Of a DNA stretch of 64,000 nucleotides, positions 45,196 to 55,230 are shown piece after piece (within the stretch, counting starts at the first letter, position 1; every line of letters starts with the position of its first letter). The position numbers were made by a program, and so were the translations under genes. The notes below the pieces were generated by a model, which did not search any database, was not told where the DNA came from, and worked only from the letters and a program-made list of their open reading frames with translations. The DNA is taken from positions 2,418,001 to 2,482,000 of the forward strand of contig NZ_CP080378.1 in the NCBI RefSeq assembly GCF_019443445.1. Direction: 5' to 3'. The stretch comes from Massilia sp. PAMC28688 (GTDB taxonomy: Bacteria; Pseudomonadota; Gammaproteobacteria; Burkholderiales; Burkholderiaceae_D).

Positions 45196-46244
45196 TGCGA
45201 TTCTCCCGCGTCTGGGCTTAACAGCAGCCATAACATGAAGGGGCCTCCCAGCAGATTGGAGACGACGCCAGCGGGCAGCTCGGCACCATCGAGCGCGATC
45301 CTGCCAAGCGTGTCGGCACCGGTCACCAGCACCGCGCCGGCCAGCATGGCGCTGCCCGCGGCCACGCGGCCGGCGCCGGCCAGGCGGCTGGCGACAAATG
45401 GCGCGGCCAGCGCCACGAACGCCACCGGACCGCATGCGCCCACCGCGAGGCCGGCCAGCATGCAGGCCAGCGCCAGTGCCAGCCACTGGAGGCGCGGTAC
45501 CTGCGCGTCCAGCATGCAGGCCAGGTCGGAGCCGAGACGCAGCAGGTCGAGCCTGCGCACCACCAGCAGGGCCGGAGCGGACAGCACCAGCAGCGCCAGC
45601 GCCAGTGGCAGGGCCGCATCGTAGCCGCGTCCGGTCAGGCTGCCTACGCTCCATGAGTACAGCGCGCTCGCATGCATCAGTTCCTGACGCGAGAGCAGCA
45701 TTTCGGTGACGGCGCGCAGCAGGCTTGCCACGCCAATTCCAATGACAAGCAGTGCCTGGATGTTGGCGCCGATGCGCGCTGCGCAAAGCAGCAGGGCGAG
45801 CGCCACCGCCGCGCCTGCGGGACCGCTCCACCATGGTCCCATCAACCCCGTTCCGGCCAGGATCAGGCCTGCGAACACGCCGAGGGTGGCGCCGTCGGCC
45901 ACGCCCAGGGCATCGGGCGTGGCGAGGCGGTTGCGGCATGCGGCTTGTACCAGCGCCCCGGCCAGGCCCAGCGCGCACCCTGCTGCCACGCCGGCAGCAA
46001 TGCGCGGCAGGCGCAGTTCGAGTACCAGCATATGCACCCCGGCCGGCGCGGCGCCGGCCAGTGCTGCCGCCACCTGCGATGGGCCCACCCAGCCCTGTCC
46101 TGCGCCCAGGGCCAGCAGGCAGGTCAACACCAGGGTTGCCAGCAGTGCCGCAGCCACCTTGAGTGGGCGCAGTGCCACCAGCAGTGACCAGCGCCTGGCG
46201 CGCAAGGCGTACAGGCTGCCGTCAACACGGGCGAGCAGCATCAT
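45192..46244 (-). CDS. fepG: FecCD-family siderophore permease, second subunit
   Basis: A 350-residue inner-membrane permease with many hydrophobic helices. Family motifs LRLPRIAAGVAAGCALGLAG, VADGATLG and GACGPVAFVALAAPFVASRL match FecD/FepG. The start ATG at 46244 overlaps the preceding stop as ATGA. It presumably forms a heterodimer with the permease at 46241-47158. The assignment of D versus G is arbitrary. Confidence 0.9.
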   Translation of the reverse strand: MMLLARVDGSLYALRARRWSLLVALRPLKVAAALLATLVLTCLLALGAGQGWVGPSQVAAALAGAAPAGVHMLVLELRLPRIAAGVAAGCALGLAGALVQAACRNRLATPDALGVADGATLGVFAGLILAGTGLMGPWWSGPAGAAVALALLLCAARIGANIQALLVIGIGVASLLRAVTEMLLSRQELMHASALYSWSVGSLTGRGYDAALPLALALLVLSAPALLVVRRLDLLRLGSDLACMLDAQVPRLQWLALALACMLAGLAVGACGPVAFVALAAPFVASRLAGAGRVAAGSAMLAGAVLVTGADTLGRIALDGAELPAGVVSNLLGGPFMLWLLLSPDAGESH

Positions 46245-47158
46245 GCAAGCCTCCGCCGCGCCATCCAGATCAGCAGTGGTGCGCCAAACAATGCGGTCAG
46301 CACGCTCAGAGGGGTTTCGAAAGGCTGGGCCACCATGCGCGCGCCAAGGTCGGCCAGCAGCAACAGGGCCGCGCCCAGCGCTGCCGACCATGCGAGGCGG
46401 GCGGGAAGGGTAGCCGCGCCGCGCGCCAGGTGCGGCGCCAGCAGGCCAAGGAAGGCGATTGGGCCGGCCAGCGCGACTGCACTGGCGGTCAGCAGGGTGG
46501 TGACCAGGCCGATTCCCAGGTACAGCAGGGCCGGCCTGTGCCCAAGCGTGCGTGCGCCGTCTTCGCCAAGCAGCAGGGCCGAGAGCGGGCGCGCCAGCAG
46601 CCATGCCGCGGCCATTGCGGGCAGCACCGTCATGGCCGACCAGCGCACCATGTCGGCCGTCACGCCGGCCAGGGACCCGAGTACCCAGAATCGATACTGG
46701 TCGTAACCGGACGGCTCGCTGAGCAGGATGGCAGAACTGGCACCGTGGAAGGATGCGCTCAGGGCCAGGCCGGCGAGCACCAGCCGCAGGGGGCCGGGCG
46801 TGCGCAGGTGGGCGATGGACAGGACGCAGGCACTGCCGACGGCCGCACCCAGGAACGACCAGAGCAGGTAGCCCGGGCCGGCCGCGGCCCCGGCCCAGGC
46901 AATGCCTGTCACGACGCCGAACGCGGCGCCGGCATTCACGCCCAGCAGACCCGGCTCGGCCAGTTCGTTGCGGGTCATCGTCTGCATCAGCAGTCCGGCC
47001 GCACCGAGGGCGGCACCGGCCACCACCGCCGCGACGGTGCGGGGCGTGCGTAGCGCAAGCAGCAGGTCTCCGTTTTCCCCTGCCAGCGAACCGCCGGGCC
47101 CGAGCAGCATCGATGCCGCGCCAAGGGACAGCAGCGCGAAAGCGAGCAGCGTCCTCAT
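46241..47158 (-). CDS. fepD: FecCD-family siderophore permease, first subunit
   Basis: A 305-residue inner-membrane permease. LRTPRTVAAVVAGAALGAAG, LLGVNAGAAFG and LAGPIAFLGLLAPHLARG are family motifs, and the C-terminal helices end LIWMARRRLA. It is overlapped at its start by the binding-protein gene (ATGA) and at its end by the second permease. It is slightly short for the family (usually about 330 residues), mostly at the N-terminus. Confidence 0.9.
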   Translation of the reverse strand: MRTLLAFALLSLGAASMLLGPGGSLAGENGDLLLALRTPRTVAAVVAGAALGAAGLLMQTMTRNELAEPGLLGVNAGAAFGVVTGIAWAGAAAGPGYLLWSFLGAAVGSACVLSIAHLRTPGPLRLVLAGLALSASFHGASSAILLSEPSGYDQYRFWVLGSLAGVTADMVRWSAMTVLPAMAAAWLLARPLSALLLGEDGARTLGHRPALLYLGIGLVTTLLTASAVALAGPIAFLGLLAPHLARGAATLPARLAWSAALGAALLLLADLGARMVAQPFETPLSVLTALFGAPLLIWMARRRLA

Positions 47159-48063
47159 GGCTGCAGCATCGCCTTTTCAATATCGGCAAGGATGGCATTG
47201 GCCGCGAGCGGCCCGCCAGGCCCTGTCCACAGGCTGCCGTCGACCGCGCGCATGTGCCCTTGCTTCACAGCGCCCAGGCGCCCGAATGCAGGATTGACGG
47301 CGGCAGCCTGCATGGCGCGACTGGCCGCACCTGCGCCATCGAGCGTGCCCACGAACAGCCAGTCGCCATCGATCAGGGAGAGTGACTCCATGCTCAGGGG
47401 CGGCGAATGCGCTGCTCCCGGCTGTTGCTGGCTGGCCGGGCGGCGCAGCTGCAAGTCAGCCAGCACCAGGCTGGCAAAGGAGTCACGCAGCATGTAGGCC
47501 GGGCCTTGCGGGTTCCAGCGCACCACGCTGACCGATGCGGAGGTCTGACCTTGCAGCCGTGCGCGCAGCGCCGCTGCACGGCGCTGGTAGCCGGCCAGCA
47601 CCGCGTCGCCCTGGGTGCTTTTGCCCACGGCACCGGCCACGCGCCTGAAGGCGCCCTGCCAGTGGTCGCCCGGCCGGTAGGTCACCACCGTAGGCGCGAT
47701 CCTGGACAGCCGCGCCAGCAGCGCAGGATCGGGAATGCCGCCCGCCAGAATCAGGTCGGGCTGCAGGGCCAGCGCCAGCTCCGGAACCGGACTGGCAAAA
47801 TTGCCGACGCTTGGGATGGCGGCTGCAGCCTTGCCCAGGTAGCGCGGCATGGCCTGCTGCCCGCGCCCGCGGGTGGCGCCCGCCGGCTTCACGCCAAGGG
47901 CCAGCAAAGCATCCAGGTCCAGCTCCGACATGGCCAGCACCCTGCGCGGCGCTGACGGCACGCTGACCTGGCGGCCGGCAGCGTCGGTGATGATGCGCTC
48001 TGCCGCCAGTGCCGTGCCGGCCTGCATCAACAGCGCAAAGATAAACAATCGCAGCGTCTTCAT
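47155..48063 (-). CDS. fepB: Periplasmic ferric-siderophore-binding protein (FepB-like)
   Basis: A 302-residue periplasmic protein with a signal peptide (MKTLRLFIFALLMQAGTALA). The Fe-siderophore binding fold shows SELDLDALLALGVKPAGATR, LQPDLILAGGIPDP, and a C-terminal GPLAANAILADIEKAML. It hands the ferric siderophore to the two permeases. The gene starts by an ATGA overlap with the reductase gene. Ligand type cannot be read from sequence alone. Confidence 0.91.
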   Translation of the reverse strand: MKTLRLFIFALLMQAGTALAAERIITDAAGRQVSVPSAPRRVLAMSELDLDALLALGVKPAGATRGRGQQAMPRYLGKAAAAIPSVGNFASPVPELALALQPDLILAGGIPDPALLARLSRIAPTVVTYRPGDHWQGAFRRVAGAVGKSTQGDAVLAGYQRRAAALRARLQGQTSASVSVVRWNPQGPAYMLRDSFASLVLADLQLRRPASQQQPGAAHSPPLSMESLSLIDGDWLFVGTLDGAGAASRAMQAAAVNPAFGRLGAVKQGHMRAVDGSLWTGPGGPLAANAILADIEKAMLQP

Positions 48064-48908
48064 GCCCGCGCCTCCATATTGTCTTCCTCTTCAAAGCGAT
48101 CCATGATGCGGTGCCGCTCCGCGTGATAGGCCTCCTCGGTGTGCTGGTCCTTCCAGTACGGGACAGCGTATAGCGCTACCGGGTCCAGGCCACGTTCGTG
48201 CAGCAGATGCTCGCGCAGCGCAATGACCTGGTGGCTCTCGCCGGCCAGCGTGACCGATATCGCGCCTGCCGGCCAGCCAAGCTTGCGCGCGGCGTCGAGC
48301 AGGCGCGTGCTGGCGCCCGGCCGCACCTTGCCGCGCACCAGCCAATGCAGGCGGATATGTGGCGGGCAGTGCAGAATCCGGATTTCGCCGGCATCGGGCA
48401 CTTCAACAAAGGCGTTGCCGGTGGCCGTGACAGGCAGGCTGGCCAGCACTGCGGCAATCACCGGCAGTGCGCTGGGGTCCCCAAACAGCAGGAAATGTGA
48501 CGCGTGCGGGTCAAAGCGGCGCGGTCCGCCCGGGCCGGCAATACCGATCGCGTCGCCGGTCCTGGCGCGCAGGGCCCAGCTTGACGCCGGCCCCGGCTCC
48601 TCGTGCAGCACAAAATCGACACTCAGTTCGCCGCGCGCGCTGTCGTACGCGCTCACGGTGTAGGTGCGTGCGATTGGCCGCACATTCGCCGGCGGCCATA
48701 CCGGTCCGTCCGGCCCCAGGGTGGGCAGCACGGGTTCGGTCTGTCCGGGGCGCGGCAGCAGCAGCTTGATATGGCCGCCTGCGCACTGCTCGGGAAATCC
48801 ATCAAGTTCGGGTCCGGAGAGGACCACCCGCCGCATCAATGGGCTCAATTGCTCGGTGCGCCGCACGCGCAGCATGCGCGGCGGCGTTCGTTTCGGTGTG
48901 GTTGTCAT
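48060..48908 (-). CDS. Siderophore-interacting protein (NAD(P)H-dependent ferric-siderophore reductase)
   Basis: A 282-residue flavoenzyme of the SIP/ViuB family. The FAD-binding ARTYTVSAYD motif, GPGGPRRF and the NAD(P) region LLFGDPSALPVIAAVLASLP are visible, with a late YAVPYWKDQ motif near the C-terminus typical of this group. It reduces the iron of an imported ferric siderophore in the cytoplasm and releases it without destroying the ligand. Its presence, without a Fes-like esterase, argues for a siderophore that is not a trilactone. It lies 2 bp after the NRPS gene. Confidence 0.93.
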   Translation of the reverse strand: MTTTPKRTPPRMLRVRRTEQLSPLMRRVVLSGPELDGFPEQCAGGHIKLLLPRPGQTEPVLPTLGPDGPVWPPANVRPIARTYTVSAYDSARGELSVDFVLHEEPGPASSWALRARTGDAIGIAGPGGPRRFDPHASHFLLFGDPSALPVIAAVLASLPVTATGNAFVEVPDAGEIRILHCPPHIRLHWLVRGKVRPGASTRLLDAARKLGWPAGAISVTLAGESHQVIALREHLLHERGLDPVALYAVPYWKDQHTEEAYHAERHRIMDRFEEEDNMEARA

Positions 48909-48910
48909 GG

Positions 48911-51900
48911 TCAGGGGGTCGGTTGATGTGCAAGCCGCTGGGCCAGCGTGCGGCCAATGTGGGCAAGGGGCGCCGGGCGACTCATGGTGTTGTGCGAGCA
49001 TGCGACATCGATCCTGTCGATGCGGCCGCCCACGTAGGGGGCCCAGCCACGCCAGTCGGGGGCATCGGGGCCGCGCTCGGCGGCATGGAAGAACAGCAGG
49101 TCGCCATCGTAGCGGCCGTGGCGCAAACGGCGGTACAGCTGCATGGTGTGCAGTGCCGTTTCCGTCATGCGGGCAAGCTGCGCGTCACTGGCGCCGGCCA
49201 GGGTGCTGCCACGGTGGCGAAGCCGCGCCAGCATGGCGTCGCGCGCCAGCGGATTTCCGGCTTCGTCGACGGCGTCGGCGCCGATCACGTCAAGGATCGC
49301 CAGCAGCGCATCGCGTTCGCCCGCGGGCGGCTTGCCGTGCCAGATATCGCTGGGGTAGGCATCCATCATGGCCAGCAGGCCCACGCTCTCGCCTTGCGCG
49401 CGCAGGCGCACGGCCAGTTCATGCGCGAGGCCCCCGCCTGAGGACCAGCCAAGCAGGTAATACGGTCCTGTTGCCTGTGTGCGCCGGATGGTGGCCAGGT
49501 AGTCCTCCACCATGGCCTGGATGTCACGCGGGAGCGCTGCGCTCAGGCCCCGCGCCTGCAGGCCATGGATGGCCATATGCGGCAAGTGGCGCGACAAGCC
49601 GAGGTAGCACCAGGCCAGTCCTTCCGCGGGATGGATGCAGAACAGCGCCGGGCCCGCGCCTTTCTGGATCTCCAGTAGATGGGCAAATTCGCTGCTGCCT
49701 GCTGGCGGTGCGTGGCCCGACAGTGCGCCCAGCGCCTGCGCCAGGGCCGCGACCGTCGCGTGCCGGAACAGCGATGACACCGGCACCTCGCGCTGCAGGG
49801 CCACGCCCAGCCGGTTGGCGACCTGGATCGCCGTGAGCGAAGTGCCGCCAAGGGCGAAAAAGTCGTCGTCTGGCTCGACGGCGTGCACGCCAAGCGCCTC
49901 GGCCCAGATCCGGGCCACGGTCGCTTGCAGCGATGCTCCGGCTGGAATCTCGGGCGCCTGCCGGCCAGCCTCCATCCGCAGGGCCGCCCGATCAATCTTG
50001 CCATTGTGATTGCGCGGTAGCGCAGTCTGTTGCAGGAAGGTGGCGGGAATGGCGGCCGGTGCCAGGCGTTCGGCCAGGAATGCACGCAGCGCGGCGGTGC
50101 GCAGATTCAGTTGCGGGGCGATGAAGGCGGCCAGCTGCCTGTCACCGGCGCTCACCACGGCCGCCTCGCGCACGCCGGGAAAGGCCAGCAGTGCCTCCTC
50201 GATCTCCAGCGGGTCAATGCGCTGGCCACTGATCTTCAGTTCACCATCGAGCCGCCCCAGGTAGCACAGCTGCCCATCTTCGCCCAACACTACGCGGTCG
50301 CCGCTGCGGTAAGCACGCGCGCCGGTAAGTGCAGCGAGGGTGATGAAGCGCTGCGCCGTCAGCTCGGGACGGCCCAGGTAGCCGCGCGCCAGTTGCGGTC
50401 CGCTCAGGCACAGCTCTCCCTCCTGGCCGGCAGGAACGGGGCGCATGTGCCGGTCCACTACTGCGATGCCGATACCACCGAGCGGCCTGCCGATCGGCGG
50501 CGCTCCGTCAGTGTCGGTAAGCGCCGCCGTGGTGCAGATCACCGTTGTCTCGGTGGGGCCGTAGGTATTGAGCAGGGTTGCATGCGGCGCCGCCCGCAGC
50601 CACTGGCGTACGCGGGCGGCCTGCGCGGCCTCGCCGCCAATGATCACCAGCCGCACGCAGGCGGGGAGAGCCGCCTGCGATTGGCCCACGCAAAACGCCA
50701 GCTCATGCCAGAACGCGGTTGGCAGGTCCAGGATGCTGATGCGGCGTTCGGCGCACGCGACCAGGAAGGCCGGCAATGAGTCCATCATCGCCTTATTGCG
50801 CAGCACCACCGTGGCACCGGCGCACAGGGGAAGGTAAATCTCCTCAATGCTGGCATCGAAATGCAGCGGTGCGAACTGCAGCATGCGGTCGCCTGCGCTG
50901 ATGGCATAGCGGGCACTGGCGGCGGCGACGAACTGCGCCAGCGAAGCACGCTCGATCATGACGCCGTTCGGCCGTCCTGTCGACCCCGAGGTATAAATGA
51001 CGTAGGCCAGTGCGCTCTCGGCAACCGGCGCGGGCACCGGCATGGGGGCGGCGGCGGGCGCCGGCTGGTCAAGGCAGAATACCGGTATCTTGCCGGCCAG
51101 AGCCGCATGCTGGACCAGCGTGATGACCAGCTGCGGCGTACTGTCCTTCAGTACGCCTTGCAGGCGCACGGCAGGCCCGCCCGGATCGAGCGGGATGTAG
51201 CCGCCGCCTGCCCACAGCACTGCCAGCATGGCGACAATGGTGCGCGGCTCGCGCGGCAGCAGCAAGGCGACGCGGCTTTCCTCGGTGATACCGGCGGCGC
51301 GCAGCCTGCCGGCCAGGGACTGCACCTGATGCAGAAGGCCTGCGTAGCAGATTGTTTCGCCGTCCTGTTCAAGCGCGGGGACCTCGGGCGTGGCCAAGGC
51401 ATGGCGCTGCAGGAGGGTGAGGACCGGCTGCGGCGCCAGCGCGGGCGCCACAGGTTCGATCACGGCCAGCTTGTGCTGGCCCAGAACCTGGGCAATTGGT
51501 GCGTGCGGCGCATCCGCCAATGCCTGCAAGCCTTGCATCAGCCGGCTGTGAAGCGCCTGCACACGGGCGTGCGCGTAGGCTTCACCATTGGCCTCCAGGT
51601 CGCAGCGCATGCCGCCCGGGTGTGGTGCAATCGTGATCGACAGGTCTTCCACCGGCCCCGCTGCAAGCGGATGGCTGCGCGCGGCCAGGGACCCAAAGGC
51701 GAGCGGCCGGTCAAACGGCATCAGATTGACGACGGCGCCGAACAGTCGGCGGCGGCCACCGGCCATGCCAAGTTGCGCCTTCAGGTGTTCGTAGCGGTAG
51801 CGCTGGTGCGGGCGCACTGCGCGCATTTCCGCCGCGGCCAGCTGGGCCAGCGACACAAGGCTGGTGGCGGGATCAACGCACAGGCGCAGCGGTACGATAT

Positions 51901-52735
51901 TCATCGCCATGCATGGAACGGTCAGGCTGCGCGAGCCCAGGCGCGACATGACCGGCAGGCCCAGTACCAGTTCGCGGGCGCCGCTTTCACGGTGCAGCCA
52001 CGCCGCGCAGGCGGCCACCATCAGCGACGGCCAGTCGGTCCCGGTGGCGGTGACCAGTCCCAGCCAGTCGTGGCTGCATTGCCCGCGGACCCGCGCCACG
52101 TGGCGGGCCGCGGGCGTGGCCGGCGCCAGCAGCGCAGGCAGGCTGCCAGCCATGCGGGCGCACCAGAACTGCCGATCGGCTTCGCAGGCTGGGGAGGCAT
52201 GGTATTGCGCGTCTTCTTCCACCACCGGCGCCAGCGCGCAGAGCCGGGCGGGCGGCAGGGCGCCGTTGGCGGTGATGGACGAATACAGCGCGGCCACGCG
52301 CGCCGCCAGCAGCGTGTAGCCAAAGCCGTCGAGTGCAATGTGATGCACGCGCAGGTACCACAGTGTGCGCTGCGGGCCGACGGTAATCAGGGCGCTGGCG
52401 AAAAGCGGGCCGTGGGCCAGGTCCGGCACATGCTGCAGGTCGCTGTTCATCCAGCACCGGGCGGCCGCTTGGTCCAGCCGCAGCCGGGCCAGGGACCATT
52501 CCTGCGGGTGCAGGGCCTGCCATATGTTTTCCCCTTCGGCCCGGTAGCGTTGGTGCAGTGCGTCGCATTCGCTAACAGCCTGGCATAGCGCGGCTTCAAA
52601 CGCCGCGTCGTCAAGTGCGCCGCGCAGTTCGACCACCTCCGCAGTCCAGTAAGCGGGACTGTGTGGATCGAGCTGTTGCCCCAGCCAGATACCTTGCTGC
52701 GCTGCCGTCAATGGCTGCCGCTGTGCTGTGACCAT
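48911..52735 (-). CDS. Single-module NRPS (C-A-PCP-TE), siderophore assembly
   Basis: A 1274-residue synthetase organised like EntF: condensation (about 1-430, HHIALDG near 130), adenylation (about 440-920; YTSGSTGRPNG, FDASIEEIY near 626, ISILDLPTAF, TYGPTETT, NHNGKIDR), carrier (GGTSLTAIQ, Ser near 965) and thioesterase (GWSSGGG near 1095). Aligned by eye to PheA, the pocket residues are D-A-E-D-I-G-T-V-I-K. This differs from the serine code of EntF and is closest to a lysine code of the DAESIGSVVK type that I recall; Asp at position 278 fits a basic side chain. It probably couples 2,3-dihydroxybenzoyl-EntB to lysine. Specificity is inference; it was not tested. Confidence 0.93.
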   Translation of the reverse strand: MVTAQRQPLTAAQQGIWLGQQLDPHSPAYWTAEVVELRGALDDAAFEAALCQAVSECDALHQRYRAEGENIWQALHPQEWSLARLRLDQAAARCWMNSDLQHVPDLAHGPLFASALITVGPQRTLWYLRVHHIALDGFGYTLLAARVAALYSSITANGALPPARLCALAPVVEEDAQYHASPACEADRQFWCARMAGSLPALLAPATPAARHVARVRGQCSHDWLGLVTATGTDWPSLMVAACAAWLHRESGARELVLGLPVMSRLGSRSLTVPCMAMNIVPLRLCVDPATSLVSLAQLAAAEMRAVRPHQRYRYEHLKAQLGMAGGRRRLFGAVVNLMPFDRPLAFGSLAARSHPLAAGPVEDLSITIAPHPGGMRCDLEANGEAYAHARVQALHSRLMQGLQALADAPHAPIAQVLGQHKLAVIEPVAPALAPQPVLTLLQRHALATPEVPALEQDGETICYAGLLHQVQSLAGRLRAAGITEESRVALLLPREPRTIVAMLAVLWAGGGYIPLDPGGPAVRLQGVLKDSTPQLVITLVQHAALAGKIPVFCLDQPAPAAAPMPVPAPVAESALAYVIYTSGSTGRPNGVMIERASLAQFVAAASARYAISAGDRMLQFAPLHFDASIEEIYLPLCAGATVVLRNKAMMDSLPAFLVACAERRISILDLPTAFWHELAFCVGQSQAALPACVRLVIIGGEAAQAARVRQWLRAAPHATLLNTYGPTETTVICTTAALTDTDGAPPIGRPLGGIGIAVVDRHMRPVPAGQEGELCLSGPQLARGYLGRPELTAQRFITLAALTGARAYRSGDRVVLGEDGQLCYLGRLDGELKISGQRIDPLEIEEALLAFPGVREAAVVSAGDRQLAAFIAPQLNLRTAALRAFLAERLAPAAIPATFLQQTALPRNHNGKIDRAALRMEAGRQAPEIPAGASLQATVARIWAEALGVHAVEPDDDFFALGGTSLTAIQVANRLGVALQREVPVSSLFRHATVAALAQALGALSGHAPPAGSSEFAHLLEIQKGAGPALFCIHPAEGLAWCYLGLSRHLPHMAIHGLQARGLSAALPRDIQAMVEDYLATIRRTQATGPYYLLGWSSGGGLAHELAVRLRAQGESVGLLAMMDAYPSDIWHGKPPAGERDALLAILDVIGADAVDEAGNPLARDAMLARLRHRGSTLAGASDAQLARMTETALHTMQLYRRLRHGRYDGDLLFFHAAERGPDAPDWRGWAPYVGGRIDRIDVACSHNTMSRPAPLAHIGRTLAQRLAHQPTP

Positions 52736-53602
52736 TCAATCCACCTCCGTCTGCGCGCCCAGCATGTCCCACCACTGCTGCAGTGTAGGCTGCTGCGCCA
52801 GTTCGACAAATGAGGTTTCGGCGCCAGCGCGGCGCCAGCGTTCCACCAGGCTCATTAGCCGGATGGAATCGAGCCCCGCCTCCATCAGGTTGTCGTCAAA
52901 TGCCAGTTCCATGGCCGGCAAATGCAGCACGGCCGCTACTGCTGCGCGCAGCGCCTCCGCGCTGGCGGGCAGGGTCTGCAGCGCTTCGACGGCCTGCGCG
53001 GCGCTCAGCACCACGCCACAGCGCTGGGACACGTAGTCAAGTGCCATTGCGTGCTGCTGCGCCGAGAAGTCACCCAGCGCGTCGCCCACCAGGAATGGCT
53101 GGATGTCGTGCATGAATGCGTCGGCCGCTGTCATCATGCAGCCGATATGCGCGTATACGCCACAGATGATGAGCTGGTCGCGGCCCTGTGTGCGCATGCG
53201 CTGCAGCAGGTCGCTGTGGACAAAGGCGCTATAGCGCCACTTGACCAGAACCGTGTCATGCGCACGCGGCGCAAGCGTCGCCGCCACCGCTGCGCGCTGC
53301 GGCTGCGCCGTCAACCCGGGGCCCCACCAGTCATTGAGCAGGCCACGCTCCGCTGTCGTCTGGACGGCCGGCTGTGCGGTGTAGACCACCGGGATGCCGG
53401 CCGCGTCGCAGGCGTCGCGCAGGCGCCGCACCTGCGCCAGCAACTGCGGCACCGGTGCGGCGCTGGCGTCGTAAAAGTCGAGAAAGTATTCCTGCATGTC
53501 GTGGATCAGCAGCACCGCGCGGGCGGCATCCGGTCGCCAGCTTACGCGGCTTTCCGGCATGGCCGCAGGCATGGGATAGGGGGCGATCTTTGGAATGGTC
53601 AT
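52736..53602 (-). CDS. entB: Bifunctional isochorismatase / aryl carrier protein EntB
   Basis: A 288-residue protein. The N-terminal isochorismatase domain (about 1-205) has [15 protein letters not shown] and [18 protein letters not shown], converting isochorismate to the dihydrodiol. The C-terminal carrier domain (about 215-288) has the phosphopantetheine serine in [11 protein letters not shown] near residue 243. It starts by an ATGA overlap with entE and its stop directly abuts the NRPS start. It carries the activated 2,3-dihydroxybenzoyl group to the NRPS condensation domain. Confidence 0.95.
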   Translation of the reverse strand: MTIPKIAPYPMPAAMPESRVSWRPDAARAVLLIHDMQEYFLDFYDASAAPVPQLLAQVRRLRDACDAAGIPVVYTAQPAVQTTAERGLLNDWWGPGLTAQPQRAAVAATLAPRAHDTVLVKWRYSAFVHSDLLQRMRTQGRDQLIICGVYAHIGCMMTAADAFMHDIQPFLVGDALGDFSAQQHAMALDYVSQRCGVVLSAAQAVEALQTLPASAEALRAAVAAVLHLPAMELAFDDNLMEAGLDSIRLMSLVERWRRAGAETSFVELAQQPTLQQWWDMLGAQTEVD

Positions 53603-55230
53603 GGTGTCGTCGGGAAGCTGTTGATGCGCTGGTTGATCAATTCGCGCAGCAGGCGCTTATCCACCTTGCCCACGCCGGTTGTAGGGAACTGCGATATGAA
53701 CTCGATCCGGTCCGGGATTTTGTAGGCGGCCAGTCCGCGCTGGCGCAGGAAGGCGGCCAGCTCGCGCGCCCGGGGCGGGGCGCCGCGCGCAATCACCCAG
53801 GCGCAGCTGCGTTCACCCAGGTAGCCATCCTGCATGGCTACCAGTGCCGCGTCGTGCACGGCAGGGTGTGCCAGGAGATGGTTCTCCACTTCCTCGGCTG
53901 CGATCTTCTCGCCGCCGCGATTGATCTGGTCTTTGGCCCGCCCTTCCACCACCAGGTGGCCAGTGGGCAGTTGGCGCACCACGTCGCCGGTGCGGTAGAA
54001 GCCGTCGGCAGTAAAGGCGCGTGCGTTGTGTTCCGGCGCTTTGTAGTAGCCGCGGATGGTGTACGGGCCGCGGGTCTGCAGATGCCCCGGTGTACCCGGT
54101 GGAACGGCGAGGTCGCCATCATCCACAATCCGGATTTCGTCATCCGGCGACATTGGCCGGCCCTGGGTGGCGTGCACCACTTCGAAAGGATCGTCGTGCC
54201 GCGTATAGTTGACCAGGCCCTCGGCCATGCCGAATACCTGCTGCAGCGCGCAGCCAAGCACCGGACCCACCCGGGCCGCACCTTCGGCCGGCAGCCTGGC
54301 GCCGCCCACCTGCAGCAGCGCCAGGCTGTCAAGATCGTGGCGGCGCGCCTGTGCGGCGTCCAGCCACGCCATGGCCAGCGGCGGCACCAGCGCGGTCATG
54401 GTGACCTGTTCGGCTTCGACAAGGGCAAACGCATGGTCCGGATTGGCCTGGGTCGCCAGCACCACGCAGCCGCCGGCGTGAAAGACGCCCAGCGTGCCCG
54501 GTGAACTCAGTGGGAAGTTATGCGCGACCGGCAGCGCGCACAGGTACACGGTATGCTGGTCGAGCCGGCAGATAGCGGCGCTGGCGCGCACGCTGTATAA
54601 ATAGTCGTCGTGCGTGCGCGCTATGAGCTTGGGCAGGCCGGTGCTGCCGCCCGAGAGCTGCAGCAAGGCCACCTCGCCTGCGGCGGGACAGGGAAAGCGG
54701 CGTGGCGAATCATACAGGTCATCGAGCCGGATGAATTCGGCGGCGCTACCGGCGACGATCACATGCTGCAAGGCGGGCGACTGCGCCCGCACGTCCCGTG
54801 CCAGGGCGCGATAATCAAAGCCCCCGGCCAGGTCGGCAATCACGTAAGCGCGGGCGGCCGTCAGTTCGCAGAAGTAGCCAATCTCGGCGCGCCGGTGCGC
54901 CGGCAGGGCCAGTACCGGAATCGCGCCAATGCGAAACAACGCGAAGCAGACGGCAAAGAATTCGGCCACATTCGGCAACTGCACCACCACCCGGTCGCGC
55001 GCCAGGATGCCAAGACGGGCCAGGCCGGCCGCCAGGCTGTCGCTGCGCCGGTCAAGGTCGGCGTAGGTCCAGCGCCGCTCGCCGCATACCAGCGCCACGC
55101 GTGCCGGATACTGCGCGGCGCGTGCGCGCAGCATGGCCCCCAGGCTTTCGCCAGCCCAGTATCCCTTGGCGCGGTACAGCGCCGCCATGTCGTCCGGCCA
55201 CGGGGTGAAGCCGTCCAGGCAGGCCGTCAT
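53599..55230 (-). CDS. entE: 2,3-dihydroxybenzoate-AMP ligase EntE
   Basis: A 543-residue stand-alone adenylation enzyme that activates 2,3-dihydroxybenzoate and loads it on EntB. The signature [12 protein letters not shown] defines aryl-acid A domains, and [27 protein letters not shown] and [10 protein letters not shown] are also present. It overlaps entC and entB by ATGA on both sides, which implies tight stoichiometry. Confidence 0.95.
   Translation of the reverse strand: MTACLDGFTPWPDDMAALYRAKGYWAGESLGAMLRARAAQYPARVALVCGERRWTYADLDRRSDSLAAGLARLGILARDRVVVQLPNVAEFFAVCFALFRIGAIPVLALPAHRRAEIGYFCELTAARAYVIADLAGGFDYRALARDVRAQSPALQHVIVAGSAAEFIRLDDLYDSPRRFPCPAAGEVALLQLSGGSTGLPKLIARTHDDYLYSVRASAAICRLDQHTVYLCALPVAHNFPLSSPGTLGVFHAGGCVVLATQANPDHAFALVEAEQVTMTALVPPLAMAWLDAAQARRHDLDSLALLQVGGARLPAEGAARVGPVLGCALQQVFGMAEGLVNYTRHDDPFEVVHATQGRPMSPDDEIRIVDDGDLAVPPGTPGHLQTRGPYTIRGYYKAPEHNARAFTADGFYRTGDVVRQLPTGHLVVEGRAKDQINRGGEKIAAEEVENHLLAHPAVHDAALVAMQDGYLGERSCAWVIARGAPPRARELAAFLRQRGLAAYKIPDRIEFISQFPTTGVGKVDKRLLRELINQRINSFPTTP

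Noticed and set aside
46245..47198. N-terminal extension of the second permease
   Set aside because: It overlaps the whole first permease in another frame. The ATGA overlap at 46241-46244 gives the standard start.
50861..52588. Long plus-strand frame opposite the NRPS
   Set aside because: Antisense reading of the condensation and adenylation domains, Arg/Gly-rich with no motifs.
48911..52735. Assignment of the NRPS as a serine-activating EntF giving enterobactin
   Set aside because: The domain layout fits, but pocket residues at 239, 278, 299 and 301 (E, D, I, G) do not match the serine code.
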